Below, in pieces: positions 53,611-64,000 of a DNA stretch of 64,000 nucleotides (position 1 is its first letter; each line of letters begins with the position of its first letter). Both the position numbers and the translations under genes were made by a program. The DNA comes from Muricea muricata. Lineage: Eukaryota > Cnidaria > Anthozoa > Malacalcyonacea > Plexauridae. Location: assembly GCA_963855995.1 (NCBI GenBank), contig OY979717.1, positions 14,837,960 through 14,901,959 of the forward strand, written 5' to 3'. The notes under the pieces were generated by a model. That model worked only from the letters and a program-made list of their open reading frames with translations. It was not told where the DNA came from and searched no databases.

Positions 53611-54964
53611 ATGAGTGATTTCGGGACAATTCCTGCCAATGTCCAAGAGCTCCATGCTAATGTTGGAAGCCGACGTGCACGAGGCGAAGGCTTTGCGATT
53701 TTATTGCAAGAGAACAAAGAAAGTAAGTATATAGGAAATGCATTGTTGTCTCCCTAGCTTGTGATTTTACAGGCTAGTTTATCGTAGTAATTTATACCCG
53801 GGAGTACAAAGCTAATCACAAAGAACTATAACACTACAATACCTCAACTACAGAGAACGAATATGATTAAAATGTCCTAAGCCAGTAGAAACCGTTCAAT
53901 CGTACGAATGTGACCGGTAAAGTCCTTCAGTTAATGAGGCTATTCGTTGGTTAGTAATGAGGCATTCAAGTTTTAACAAAACCTTATTCATTTGACCAGG
54001 GTTTTGTAGGGCTACCTTACACCTTGATATTCTAGCAAACTACTTCATTCACCAAAGAATTTTACAGATTTGCCCATTTGTCTTCATTTCTTCATCGGTA
54101 AGGACGGACAACATCGATTTACTGATGGTGAATTGGGTCACCAGCGGTACCGACGGAAAGGGTTTTGGAGGGCAACCTTTGGTACCAAAGCTAACTGCCT
54201 AATTCACCAAACGGTTTTACCAATTTAACAATGGTGTGTTCATTTCTCTATGGGTACGGACGAACACCGATGGTAGAAATAATTTCACCAAAGTAACCGT
54301 TGGTATGCTCGCTATAGTACTGGACGGCTCTCTCGCCTTTGATGAATCATCTTTTCCCGTTTGTACTCCAAATGACGATAGGCTGGATCACACAAGCAAT
54401 GTTTCAAAAGACAATTTCTTAAAGAGAACAACATTGCTGTTTTTTCCATTCCAATTCATAATTTGTTCGACGGGCCGCAGATTAGCAAATAAATAAGACG
54501 TGTTTATTTTAGCTTGCCTATTTTCAAACAAGCTTCAACATGATAGTTCATTAATTAAAATAGTTTATTTTTAACATTGCTGTTTTTCCATCGTAATTGC
54601 TGCCTCCCCTCAGGCAAAGAGTAGAGACTACAAAGAGGGGCCACTTCATTCAAAAAAGCGTAAGGTGCTGTCGTCATGATACGTCATGGGCGCCATGTTC
54701 CTAGCCTGTGCCCTAAACAGAAGCATTTCCCCCAGTATTAATAGCCATTTTTAATATTTTAATATTTTTTTATTTAATATACATCAAGGCAATAAAATTT
54801 TTAGTGTTCAGTCTAGAGGAAAGCAATGTGCTTCCATGAGTTTGTCGGCACTTTCTTTTGGTTTTTTGTTTTGCTTTTCAGACCCACAACTCCTGCTATC
54901 TCGGCTATTAGTAAAACACGGAGCACGACTTTACGGAGCAGTAGAAAAACCTAAACCCTTATGA
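53611..54964 (+). CDS. Two-exon gene for a 64-residue protein, unknown function
   Basis: Exon 1 is 53611-53722 (MSDFGTIPANVQELHANVG to LLQENKE), ending at a strong donor (AAAGAAA|GTAAGTAT) in phase 1. Exon 2 is 54882-54964, after a long pyrimidine tract and TTTTCAG; it continues in the matching phase as NPQLLLSRLLVKHGARLYGA and stops at TGA. Total 195 nt, 64 residues. Two independent strong splice sites, matching phase and protein-like composition (helical, basic) make it convincing. The intron holds a fragment of the composite element's end at 54615-54733. No signal peptide or membrane segment. I do not recognise the family. Confidence 0.6.
54615..54733 (+). mobile_element. Terminal fragment of the composite element family
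   Basis: About 120 bp starting CAAAGAGTAGAGACTAC and running to CAGAAGCATTTCCCCC match 18416-18536 with few differences, including the left arm of the palindrome (GTCATGGGCGCCATGTTCCT). The match stops at the palindrome loop. It shows that the 18.4-30.3 kb element has relatives in this genome. Located in the intron of the 53611-54964 gene. Confidence 0.85.
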
Positions 54965-56385
54965 TAACTATACATTGTTTTTAATCATTATTATTACAAA
55001 TTTTATTACAATTAGTAAAGACTTTTCGCGTATTCGTTTTAAATAGCATGCAGTTTTTTTTATAAAAGTGGATAAAGTTGCTATAAACTAAATTTAGAGT
55101 CTTAGGACAACAATTGACAATTGTTGTGTTCGATATTTAATAGTTTCAGGCACATTTTGCGTTTCTATGGGATAAACTGAATATGAGGTGACGTAGGAAA
55201 ACTGTCGGGAATTTCTTAATGCTGCCAATCGTAGGTACGAAAACTATAAAAACTTGAAACTAGAGTACGCGTGAAGTATTGAATATCACCTTCATGCCGG
55301 TATCACGGTAAAATCGCTGTCAGTCTGTTGTGTCAATCTGAGTTCGAGATATTGAGGAAATCTCGGAGTCTGATATTTTTTAGTTTCTACAAAATAATAA
55401 TCATGTTCCGCCTCTTGCACGAAAAAAATGAAGCCTGAAACTCAGGTTAAGCCATGCCTGTTTAATATTCTGTTTGTCTCGATTTGCTGAAGTGGTGCAT
55501 GAGCGCGGAGTTGTCAGTTCTTCTGTGAAGACTTTGTATCCTTGAGAATCCTTGAGTATTTAAAAACTTAAGTTTTAAAATCAACCCTTTAGCTATGTGT
55601 AAACATAATATTGAGTCTGAAATATAAGTAGAGCCTGAGGGCATTTCATGCAAGTGTAATAACGTCCACGCGACGATGCAATAAAGTTCAATCAACTTTT
55701 GTATAGTCTGATTTGAGCTTTCGAGAGTTGTATTCAAAGCAGTCCATCCTTATAGTGGCTCGATAGCCAGAATTTATTACAAATTTTATCACTCCACCAT
55801 AAAATATTGTATATCGAATGCTTGAGATTCGTTTTTAAAGTCATTGCACAGCACTCTAGCACTGGTCTCTATCTTTCAAAGAGTTATATCGAAGTTTGCC
55901 TAAACATATGGAAATCATAGTTTCCGTTTGAACACAATTCTAACAAACAGTGAGAGAATAGAACTTTCCCAGTTATAGAGACTACAGAGCTGTATGACCT
56001 AAATAAGCTTTTTGTGTACGTGCACCATGAGAGTTTCTATGGCGAAAGTAAAGAAATACGAGTGTTTTCGTTAGAGTAACCTTTCCCCCGATAGATGTGG
56101 TAGGACTTGATCCTTTATGGCAAAATATATTTCAGCGTTCCAGGAATTGAACCTAGAGACGAATGTAGCACTGTTGATTCTTAACATAGTTGGAGCAGCG
56201 TAGTAAGTGGTGTGTTTTCTCCGGGTACTCCAGGTTCGAATGCGAAGACTCGTTTGTAGTCGGTTTGTAGTTCTAGAGCAAAACACTTGGCAATTTGTGA
56301 AACAGTACTAGATTTGTCCCGACCACGGCCGCTGTTTTTTATTTTCAGAATGAAAGCCAAATGAAAATCACCGAAGAAAAAACCA
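54965..56385. other. Gene-poor stretch
   Basis: A 91-codon frame on the minus strand at 55462-55737 (with IQKLIELYCIVAWTLLHLHE) lacks clear splice signals and is left uncalled. A pol III B-box-like GGTTCGAATGC at about 56231 and GGTTCAATTCC on the minus strand at about 56144 suggest SINE debris. Confidence 0.3.
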
Positions 56386-56389
56386 GATC

Positions 56390-56895
56390 CTTGCAATAAA
56401 GAAATGTTCCTAGCACGGCAAAGATCTGGAAAAAAAACTCCGGTGATTTTGTACAACCGAATTTCCGCAACCCGGAGGAATGACCCTGCGTCATTTAGCC
56501 GAAACCGAAATATAAAAACAACAAGAACAACGACAAAACCAAACGTTTATTTCCTAACTAAATACAACACAAAAATATAGATAGTACCATAACCTAAATG
56601 AAACAAGAATGGCAAAAAAAGTTAGCAAGAAAGAAAATGTCCAAAAATTTATCAGCCGACATATTTTGTTCGTTCAGCAGCGCAAAAAAAGATCTTCTAC
56701 TAACAACTTGTTAGGATCAGGAATGAATCTGGAAAAAAAACTCCAGCTATTTTTGCACACCGAATTTCCGCACCCCAGGGGAATAACCCTGCGCAATATA
56801 GCCGAAAGCGAAACCGAAATATAAAAACAACAAAAACCACAACAAGAAAACAATCCAAAGTTTATTTCATAACTAAATACAACATAATATATATA
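56390..56895. repeat. Direct tandem duplication, about 315-bp period
   Basis: The block with CTGGAAAAAAAACTCC, ACCGAATTTCCGCA, GCCGAAACCGAAATATAAAA and CAACTAAATACAACA-like text at 56425-56580 recurs at 56735-56885 with moderate divergence. Short open frames across it are incidental. Confidence 0.75.
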
Positions 56896-57342
56896 ATACA
56901 CAGAAACCCACATCAAGCAAGAAAAAAGTTACAAAGTAAAACGATAGAAAATAATTTCTCAGACGCCATATTTTTTCCGCGATTTCTCAGTCGCCATATT
57001 TTTACACACACGTTGATGTTAGTATCATGTTTCCGAAAATAATTTAGAAAATGGATACAACTTCTGAACATATCCACAATGCAGAAGACGTAAAGACACT
57101 TGGATATATTTTTGATGTGTGCATTTACGCGTTTTACATATTCTACGCGCTTCCTTTTCGCTCCTAGCCCTAGGCCCTAATTTGCTCTCCCCTAACGCTA
57201 CCCTAACGCGGCTGATCTGGGCGCAGCGCAGTACTGGGCGCAGTCGAAAAGCCTATTAGCACACATCTGTTTGGGTACACAAAAGTAGCCAAACTTGGTG
57301 TTGCGTTTAAATTTAAAAGTCTGATTTACACTGACAAAGTCA

Positions 57343-57680
57343 CTATAACACAGTAAAAATTTTGCATAAATAAATTCTAAGTTTTGAAGAATTAAGAAAG
57401 TCTTCAAGAGGAAAAAAGTCTGTTATTATCCCCAAACCAATTTCCTCGAAGATTCCATTCAAAACATAAAATTTATCCACGCAAAATTCCTTCATGCTGT
57501 GATCACACAAACGTTTATAGTGCCAACCAGACTTGTTTATGTTAACGTTTAAATACTTCACTTGTGACCGAGCTAATGTATGATCAGTTAGAAACGTCCG
57601 GAACGAAACATGGAAACATTCTACGTTTCTATGACAACCATACGTGAGCTTTGTCGATGAAGTGCTTTCGTGGCAGCCAT
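57343..57680 (-). CDS. Possible two-exon gene, unknown 88-residue protein
   Basis: On the minus strand, exon 1 57680-57644 (MAATKALHRQSS, donor CTCAC|GTATGG) and exon 2 57572-57343 (acceptor ACATTAG, then RSQVKYLNVNINKSGWHYK, later KEFCVDKFYVLNGIFEEIG) join in phase 1 to give 88 residues ending in TAG. Exon 2 has the look of real coding sequence: mixed charged and hydrophobic residues, 76 codons open. The donor is weak and the intron only 71 bp, so the 5' part is doubtful. No domain recognised. Confidence 0.35.
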
Positions 57681-57739
57681 GTTGGAAAAGTCAACATACA
57701 ACTAAACTTTTTACCATTAAATTTTTGTCAGTTAAAGAT

Positions 57740-58520
57740 GAACTTGTTCACAAAGCAAGACAAGAAAACATTCCATGAGACAGACTAACTGTTTATAGTT
57801 TAATAGAAAAATTCTGATGCAGCAAAGAATTAAGTCGGTCCCCTGTCAGGAGACAGAACATTTCTTACGTTAACAGTTAATGGCTCGCGTCTTGATAACT
57901 GTTAACGTCTTAACAAATTGAACCAGAAGGCTTCTAAGTCAATTTGCCGAATTAAAATGGCTTATTTTATCGACATTTTTTCTTTTTATCTTTTTTATTT
58001 TTTAATTCGATATATTGTTTCGATATATTGTTTCGACATTTTAAGCCATTTTATTTAATTAGTAAATGTGGTGTGTCGCGCGACTGAACTATCTACAATA
58101 CTCTAACTACACATGCACTGTTCGCCGTGGGCCCTAGCCGCTGCGCATTATAATACCCCTGAACATGGCGTCTCGTCATGCCCCTAACTTAACCTAACCT
58201 AATGCGTGTCGCACCTATGACCCACCATAAACAGGGGTTGACTCACTTACATCTTTCGTTGACTGTCTGCGTTGTCCCACACCAAGAGAAACCTAGACAT
58301 TGGTAGCGGACTTCGTCATGAAGCTAGCCCAGCTAACCAATGTGCATGCTTTTACCTGCTGCAGAAGATTCATTGAAAGGGCCCCCTCTTCTTCTTGTAT
58401 TTTACACAGCATCTCTCTTCTTACAGGTACCACTTGTACCCTCTAAACTATGGGTACCATTTGTACCCTCCTAACCCCAAGGACAACATTGCCAGTTCTT
58501 ATGAAGTGCTTTCCATCTCA
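57740..58520 (+). repeat. Segmental duplicate, copy B
   Basis: Direct relative of 47460-48320 (see there). It contains the unoccupied MITE site at 58456-58463. Both copies are non-coding as far as I can read, although the ATGGCGTCTCGTCATGCCCC block looks gene-like. Confidence 0.8.
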
Positions 58521-59440
58521 GGTAAATTATTTTTGGCACGGTTTTCATGCAATGAACTTATCAAATGCATCGAGATGAATCTAGGTTACAAGTCTGGCAA
58601 AGCTTTACTTGCACACATCCTAGGTCTCAGCATCCTGTCTAAACTAGGGCCGAAGCGCGTCGCTCCTAACGCTAAAGCCTGTTTTCCTTCAGACAAATCT
58701 GTTCGTGCAAAGCGAAAACGAGAAGCGATTTGTCGTCAATAACCATGCGTCGCCAAATTTCTGTTTTCGCTTTACAGAAATAGGGTTCGTCTAATGCAGA
58801 ACCGACTTTACGCACTTTAGCAAATCTATTCAGAGAGAGGATAGGAAAACATTGGCACAATACGCCAACCCGAAATGCTAACGTACAGCACACAACATAA
58901 ACTCATAAACTCACTCAGTACTGCAGGTCTGTCGTCGCCGTTATCGTAGGTATCCATTGGACGCCACCAGTTATTTTGGATCTTAATTTTGCCAAATCAT
59001 TCAGCTCAAAAAAAGGTTCATTCAAAACATATCTGCGTTAAAAATCTCAAAATCTGCATCAAAATGCCGCCGAGTAAAACGCTAGGCAAAAACCAGGCAA
59101 ACGAAAAACAGACCACAAATCAAAGTTTGGTCTCATTCCAAATATTCCAGGCTTGCTGAAGAATAATTCCAATCTCATACCGCGGACAACAAGCACAAAC
59201 GTAGGTTGGCCAGACCTAAACCTGCGCTGGCTGTTTAACGAGAATCAATCGAAAGGACTCGTCAGCAAGTCCGGAAATCTCGATTCGAAATAATACCAGC
59301 CCTCGACGAATGACCAACCGGTCATCCGCGAAAGTTTTATCTAGCGTTTTAACTTTGCAAAAATGGTGTAAATTTCAAAATTTTATTGCAAACATATTTT
59401 GAGAAAAAATTTAAAGAATAAAATTTAAAAGAAAATTCCA
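58521..59440. other. Gene-poor stretch
   Basis: The open frame 58395-58742 extends from the duplicate into this region (SGKALLAHILGLSILSKLG) without splice support. An imperfect inverted pair, AAAGCGAAAACGAGAAGCGA and CAAATTTCTGTTTTCGCTTT (58710-58777), may be a small MITE. Confidence 0.3.
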
Positions 59441-59523
59441 TGCTTTGTTCGAAAATTTTAGCCAAAACTTTTATCTTTAATTGGGGCGACCGTCGGGATT
59501 TCTCTTTCGTACTGGCTGGCAAC

Positions 59524-59620
59524 TGGATGGAAGGATGGATGACTGGCTGGTTGGTTGGTCGGCTGGCTGGTTGGTTAGTAGGTTGGCTGGCTGGACTTGG
59601 CTACTGGCTCTCTAGGCTTG
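59524..59620. repeat. TGGC/TGGT tetranucleotide repeat
   Basis: About 24 units mixing TGGC, TGGT and GGTT. It is followed to 59790 and again from 60212 by looser GAAGCTTGA/ATGGCTGAA repeats. The W/G/L-rich 65-codon frame here is an artefact. Confidence 0.8.
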
Positions 59621-59798
59621 GTCCTTGGCTCAATTAGTTGCCTTGCCTTGGTTGGCTTGACTTCACGTTGACATTTGTTAGCTTGCGTTTTCTTGATGCG
59701 TTTGCTTTATATGGACTGACTTAGCTTGACATGGCTGAAAGTTTGATCAGGGGCAAAGCTTGACTATGACTGAAGCTTGATATGGCTGAAGCTTGAGA

Positions 59799-60211
59799 AA
59801 GGCACTAGATAGGATCGAGTAAAACCACGGCGAGCCCGCAATAGGTTAATATTTCATACATTTGACAGCGGTGCTTACAAGCACGGTTACATAAACAGTA
59901 TAAATCTAGTTTTTAACAGTAAACTTTCGATTGGCCGCATTAGCACAGTGGTCTAGGTCCCGCGCTTCTGACCTGTTTGTTCCGGGTTCGAGCCTAGTTA
60001 CGCGCTTATGTTTTATACTTTTTTTTCTTAATTTTTTAAATACTTTTTTTTTCTTATATTCTTATATTTTCTTCTTATTAAAACTATTCTCACTCACTAT
60101 TCTCACTCACTGGGACTGTATCTACTTCACCAAATTTAGCTAAAGCGCGAGCCCGAAGGGCGAGTAAGGACTCGGCCCGCCGTGGTTTTACTCGATCCTA
60201 TCTAGTGCCTT
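59799..60211 (+). mobile_element. TIR element enclosing a tRNA-like SINE head
   Basis: Inverted ends of 39 bp start AAGGCACTAGATAGGATCGA (59799) and end in its complement (60211), nearly perfect. Inside, 59936-60000 has an A box (TTAGCACAGTGG) and B box (GGTTCGAGCC) with a tRNA-like layout, then T-rich DNA, then a copy of the R2 block (60093-60167). It interrupts GAAGCTTGA repeats. No clear target duplication because the flanks are repetitive. Confidence 0.7.
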
Positions 60212-60271
60212 CCGAAGCTTGACTAGTGACTATAGCCGAAACTTGATGATGGCCGAAGCTTGACCATAGCT

Positions 60272-61012
60272 TCAGATATAGCTTGCGAGATGGCGTGGCT
60301 TGGTCTGCTGAAGAACTGGAAAATTCCCAGGAAGAGTAATAATAGTTCTCGCCCGTTCACATGGCTTTTTGCGTACTTTATCACGTTTGTCTTCAGCTGT
60401 TCGTCTTCGAAAGGAGCTTATCGTATCGCCTCTTTCTTTCTCGCAAAGTCTAAAAAAAATACACATAATATCAAAACATAGAACTAATTGCATTGAATTT
60501 GGCCTAATAAAGTTATAACCCACGGTTTAAAGCTTGAAAAGCTTCATTTAAACATCAAACAAGAACATCAGTCAAACCGCCCAACGCCTACCTCGTGGTC
60601 GCAACTTTGCCAAGCACGAGGCGACTCTCTGCACAAATTTTCTTCAAATTTCTCAGCTAAAACAAAAGATAAAGTAAATGTAAGTCAATGACTTCAAAGC
60701 AAATACGCTAGTAAAGTAAAATTTAGTTGAAAAATCAAGGAACAGTTCGAACAGAGCGATTTCAAGTCCTCGAAAATTCCGTTCTCAAATTTCAATCACA
60801 CTCGGTCTACATATCAAAATCATTCAACATTTATTATTAATCAAACAGCTAGCGACAGACAAAGTTACTCATAGTTACCTAGTTCACTTCCTCTCAAGGC
60901 ACACTTGGACGTTGTCTAGGCGTTTTAAAAAAGCTTCTTTCTTCTTAAGTTTACGGAACAAATGCGGTTCAATTTTCGAGTCCTCGTGGTCAAGTTTGCT
61001 GCAAATTTGCAT
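60272..61012 (-). CDS. Possible three-exon gene, unknown basic protein
   Basis: On the minus strand: exon 1 61012-60905 (MQICSKLDHEDSKIE to FLKRLDNVQ, donor CAA|GTGTGC, weak), exon 2 60656-60592 (acceptor TTTTAG, LRNLKKICAESRLVLGKVAT, donor GAG|GTAGGC), exon 3 60449-60272 (acceptor TTTTTTAG, LCEKERGDTISSFRRRTAED, ending LASYI). The exon 2 to 3 join is phase 2 and keeps both frames open, which is good support; the exon 1 donor is less sure. About 116 residues, very basic and helical. No domain recognised. Confidence 0.4.
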
Positions 61013-61222
61013 TCTCTTCTACTCCTATTCCTACTCCGCCGTTCGTGATTGGTTGCGACTAAATGCATTGATTGGTATGAGTACACAGGGGAATAACGTT
61101 TAGGCCTGTCGAATCAATCCAATCAATAGTTAATGAATGCATCTCATTATTACCTATTGTTTGAATTGCATTCCATATCGCAGTTATTAGTCCAAGGCAA
61201 CTCAAATTGTACTGTACATGTA

Positions 61223-61415
61223 CAGGGTGTCCCACAAAAAGCGGCGCTATTGAATTCAACTATTGTTAGAATTTGAATGGCCTAACAGTATAATTGCTCC
61301 AGAGTGCCCCAGAAAAATGACGCTGTTGAAATCACTTATTGTTAGAACTTTGAATGCCTTAGTGATTTCAACAATAAGTGATTTCAACACCGTTCATTTT
61401 TCAGAGGGTACCCTG
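61223..61415. mobile_element. Tc1/mariner-type MITE
   Basis: Ends CAGGGTGTCCCA and GGGTACCCTG, flanked by TA on both sides (61221-61222, 61416-61417). The arms share GTTGAAATCACTTATTGTT-type sequence, and the left half holds two diverged direct copies. 193 bp. Confidence 0.65.
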
Positions 61416-61451
61416 TAGTAATGATACTCCCAGGTATGGCAAGCCAATTCT

Positions 61452-61570
61452 AGCAATATTCAATATTTAACGTCAATTCAATGGAAAATTTAACATCATT
61501 TCATCAAAATTCAATTTCAATGAAAATTCAACTTCAATTCAATGAAAATTCAACTCAATTCAGTGAATAT
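61452..61570. repeat. AATTCAA-type tandem repeat
   Basis: Irregular copies of AAAATTCAACTTCAATTCAATG. No coding meaning. Confidence 0.8.
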
Positions 61571-61785
61571 CCTCCAGTTAGTAATATAATATTTAGCTCA
61601 GTGGTGGCAACATCCGACCATACTTCCAGGGGAAATTGCAAATGGCAACCGATGAAACCCATTAAATACAGCTTGATGAGTTTTCCAATAAAAATGATTT
61701 ACCTGCCTTTCTGTTTTGTCCGTCAGGCAACGGTTACAAGTCATATATAAGCTAAAAACGCAAACTTTGAGACCATCTTTGATCT

Positions 61786-62390
61786 GTGAGCGTAAGTGCG
61801 AGACTGTTGGAACTGAAGCTCCAGGCAGACTACCATTTTATACTTCTGCTGAAAACTTGGAAGATCTTCGTGGAATTGGTTTTTGATGGAAAAACATTGC
61901 CCAGTTTTTGGGATTTCGCGATGGACTGTCTCTCGCCAAGTCCAGTCTTATGGCTTGCAAAACATGCAGCTCTTCAGTGTTTTCAGATGCAGAAATAGAT
62001 GAAATAGTTGTAGAATATTTAAGTCGTCATGGTTTGACAACAGGAAGAACGTGCTTAGCAGGCTACTTGAGGTCACGCAAATTACGAGTACAAAGAAGAG
62101 GGTTCGCAAAAGTTTCATTAGGGTGGAATCCCAAAATACTGCTTTGCGATGGGGAATTGTGATTGCTCGAAGACAGTATTCTGTACCCTGGCCAAATTCC
62201 TTATGGCATTTGGATGGCCACCACTCTCTTATGCGTTGGGGTCTTGCTGCGGTGCATTGACAACCGGTTTCTCACGGCGAATCATGTTCTTGAAATGCAG
62301 CAACAACCTTTTACAAACTGTTTTGGAACAATCCATGAATGCTGTTGAGAAATATGGAGAAAGATGGCCCACGGCCAGAAACCTATAGTA
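61786..62390 (+). pseudogene. Integrase-core-like gene, degraded
   Basis: Overlapping frames read a helix-turn-helix-like segment (FGISRWTVSRQVQSYGL, about 61905-61955), then FSDAEIDEIVVEYL and CLAGYLRSRKLRVQRR (61980-62098), then IARRQYSVPWPNSLWHLDGH (about 62160-62220). The NSLWHLDGHH block followed by MRWG matches the first catalytic aspartate region of rve-type integrase cores found in large families of invertebrate and fish proteins. Frameshifts near 61900, 61960 and 62100 and stops after 62260 break it. Transposon-derived or a dead family member; exact family unsure. Confidence 0.5.
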
Positions 62391-62399
62391 TGTTCAAGT

Positions 62400-63165
62400 T
62401 GTGATCTCACCCATTTTTGTTATTTGTGATATTGTAAAAGACTTAACTGGTTTATTTAAAAGTAAATTTGTACTTGTACATAGATTTAAAATGTAAATAC
62501 ACTCAAATGCAACTTCAAGATCTTCCTCGACAAAGTATGATTAAATATTATTGGATGAAATCCAACCTAAAGCTCGCGAATGAGTTCGAATAACTTTGAT
62601 TTAATCTAGCCTATATATTTATAATAATTCTTACCCCAGACAAAAACCTATGAGGTTTGGAAGGGCAGGAACTGGCCCAATGCTCCTTGACTCGAGACAT
62701 TTTGCATTCGCCACTAGACTGTATGTTTGCTATCACGCACTTGCAACTTAGTTTAAATTGCCTAAGCGGGGTTTTCTCTAGCCTATAATTAATTCTTAAA
62801 CATGGCCAAAAGTAAAAAAATTCAGAGCCAGGGAATTATCGTTCAGCTACGTTGTTTACTTTCACCACGTTGTCTTGACCACCAGACGACGTTGGCTATA
62901 ACGCTCGTCCAATGTGGTTCAAATTATTTACCGTTTTTAACTGAATTAGCGACAAAAGATGGTTAAACAATTTAAATTAGGCCAAAAATCGTTTTGGCTT
63001 TGGTCACTTTTAAGAATTAAGTATTGGCTCGAACGCTGACACAACTTAAACCACCATGCCTCAGCGTCATTACCAACATAGTCCAGTGGCCAAATAAAAA
63101 TGTCTCAACAAACGTGGCTGGGATCAATTCCTGCCCTTGCCTTGAATACTTTTCGTCTAGTGTAA
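62400..63165. other. Gene-free stretch
   Basis: AT-rich, no exon or repeat recognised. Confidence 0.4.
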
Positions 63166-63167
63166 GA

Positions 63168-63540
63168 ATTATAACCCTTTCCGAAGTATCTTTTGGGTCT
63201 ATTTTGCAGATTTTTGTTAGAAAAATCCGTCAAAAATTGACAACTTCTTTATAACATACATTCTGATACAGAAACCTTTCCATTTTCTTGTTAACCGTAC
63301 ACTGACAAAAGGTTGGGTAAACGGAGAAAATAACAGTTCTCAAAAGTCATCGAAAAAGACTTAAAGAAAAACCGTGCTCAAAATGCTATAATTTGAAAAA
63401 AATGGAGAAAAAAATAACGCCAAGCGACGTATATTAGGGATATTAAGACATATCATATGAGATTGCATGCCAGCGTAATCAATTTAAATTAGCAGGTTTA
63501 AAAAGGTGTCAGGAATTCTGCTACCTTGGTAGGATTAGCC
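63168..63540 (+). repeat. Dispersed repeat family R1, copy 2
   Basis: Same order of blocks as 9228-9608: ATAACCCTTTCCGAAGTATC, GTCTATTTTGCAGATTT, CTTGTTAACC, CGTGCTCA, CATATGAGATTGCATGC, TTAAATTAGCAGG and AGGATTAGCC. Confidence 0.85.
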
Positions 63541-63644
63541 ACATTATGTTAGGGATAGTTATGTTAGTAGAGGCGCCAATTCGATGTCGAATGTCGTTTC
63601 TATTCCTGCCCTTGTCTTAAATAGTTTTCGTCAAATGTGAGAAT

Positions 63645-64000
63645 TATAGCCCTTTCCAAAGTATCTTTTGGTCTATTTTGCAAATTTAAAAAAAAATCGT
63701 CAATAATTGACAACTTCTTTATAAGATACGGTCTGATACAGATTCATACATTTTCTTGTTAACCACACTGGCAAAATTTTTGGTAAACGGAGAAAATAAA
63801 AAATCGTCTAAAAATTTTTTAACAAAAAACCGTGCACAAAATGCTATAGTTTTTCTTAACGGTGGGAACCATCGTTGTTTTTTACGAAAAAAAATAATTG
63901 AAAAAAAATTACACTATTACTTAAATATATTAGGGATATTGAGAAGTATCATAAGAGATTGCATGCTTGCGTAATCAATTTAAATTAGCAGGTTTCAAAA
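63645..64000 (+). repeat. Dispersed repeat family R1, copy 3 (cut by window end)
   Basis: Third copy, directly following copy 2 at about 105 bp distance. The short intervening block (TTCCTGCCCTTGCCTTGAATACTTTTCG-like) is itself present before both copies (63130 and 63605), so copies 2 and 3 form a tandem pair with a period of about 475 bp. Confidence 0.85.

Noticed and set aside
55462-55737. 91-codon minus-strand frame
   Set aside because: Protein-like in places but without start context, splice signals or domain. Left uncalled.
58395-58742. 115-codon plus-strand frame
   Set aside because: Its first third lies in the segmental duplicate, whose other copy is not open in this frame, and it has no splice or domain support.
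59440-59637. W/G-rich 65-codon frame
   Set aside because: Translation of a TGGC/TGGT microsatellite.

Overview
Eukaryotic nuclear DNA: intron-bearing genes with GT-AG junctions, AT-rich non-coding DNA and a dense load of animal-type transposable elements (CR1-like LINEs, Penelope-like element, Ty3/Gypsy, hAT, PIF/Harbinger and Tc1/mariner MITEs, MULE-like transposase, tRNA-derived SINE pieces). The best gene, a myosin essential light chain, marks it as metazoan. The PAN/apple-like exon, the MULE-like transposase and the many hairpin elements suit a marine invertebrate. A cnidarian is my guess, not a demonstrated assignment.

Layout. 0-5 kb: foldback and MITE repeats. 5.4-8.4 kb: myosin essential light chain gene on +, six exons, plus a second in-phase first exon. 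8.8-17.9 kb: repeats, a possible small spliced gene, an isolated first exon inside an inverted repeat, a THAP-domain exon (-), hairpins, a PAN-like exon (-) and SINE pieces. 18.4-30.3 kb: one 11.9-kb composite element bounded by matching CAAAG terminal repeats and a 7-8 bp target-site duplication. Its arms carry a 10/20-bp minisatellite. Its middle holds two head-to-head degenerate Penelope-like copies, one interrupted by a LINE fragment. Its right minisatellite is split by a very young Gypsy element.

30.3-40.7 kb: mostly gene-poor, with a 1.55-kb long-TIR Tc1/mariner-like element and several hairpins. 40.7-44.4 kb: a coding exon (-), a tandem repeat and a broken MULE-like transposase (-) with an upstream acidic exon. 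45-53 kb: hAT MITEs, a segmental duplicate and a CR1-like LINE (-) with coiled-coil/esterase ORF1 and EN-RT ORF2. 53.6-55 kb: a clean two-exon gene for a 64-residue protein. 55-64 kb: duplicated repeats, two possible small spliced genes (-), a TIR element holding a tRNA-like SINE head, a degraded integrase-like gene and three copies (with 9.2 kb) of one dispersed repeat.

Genes act independently; there is no operon structure. Exon models rest on splice consensus, phase agreement and open frames read by eye; no transcript or database evidence was available.
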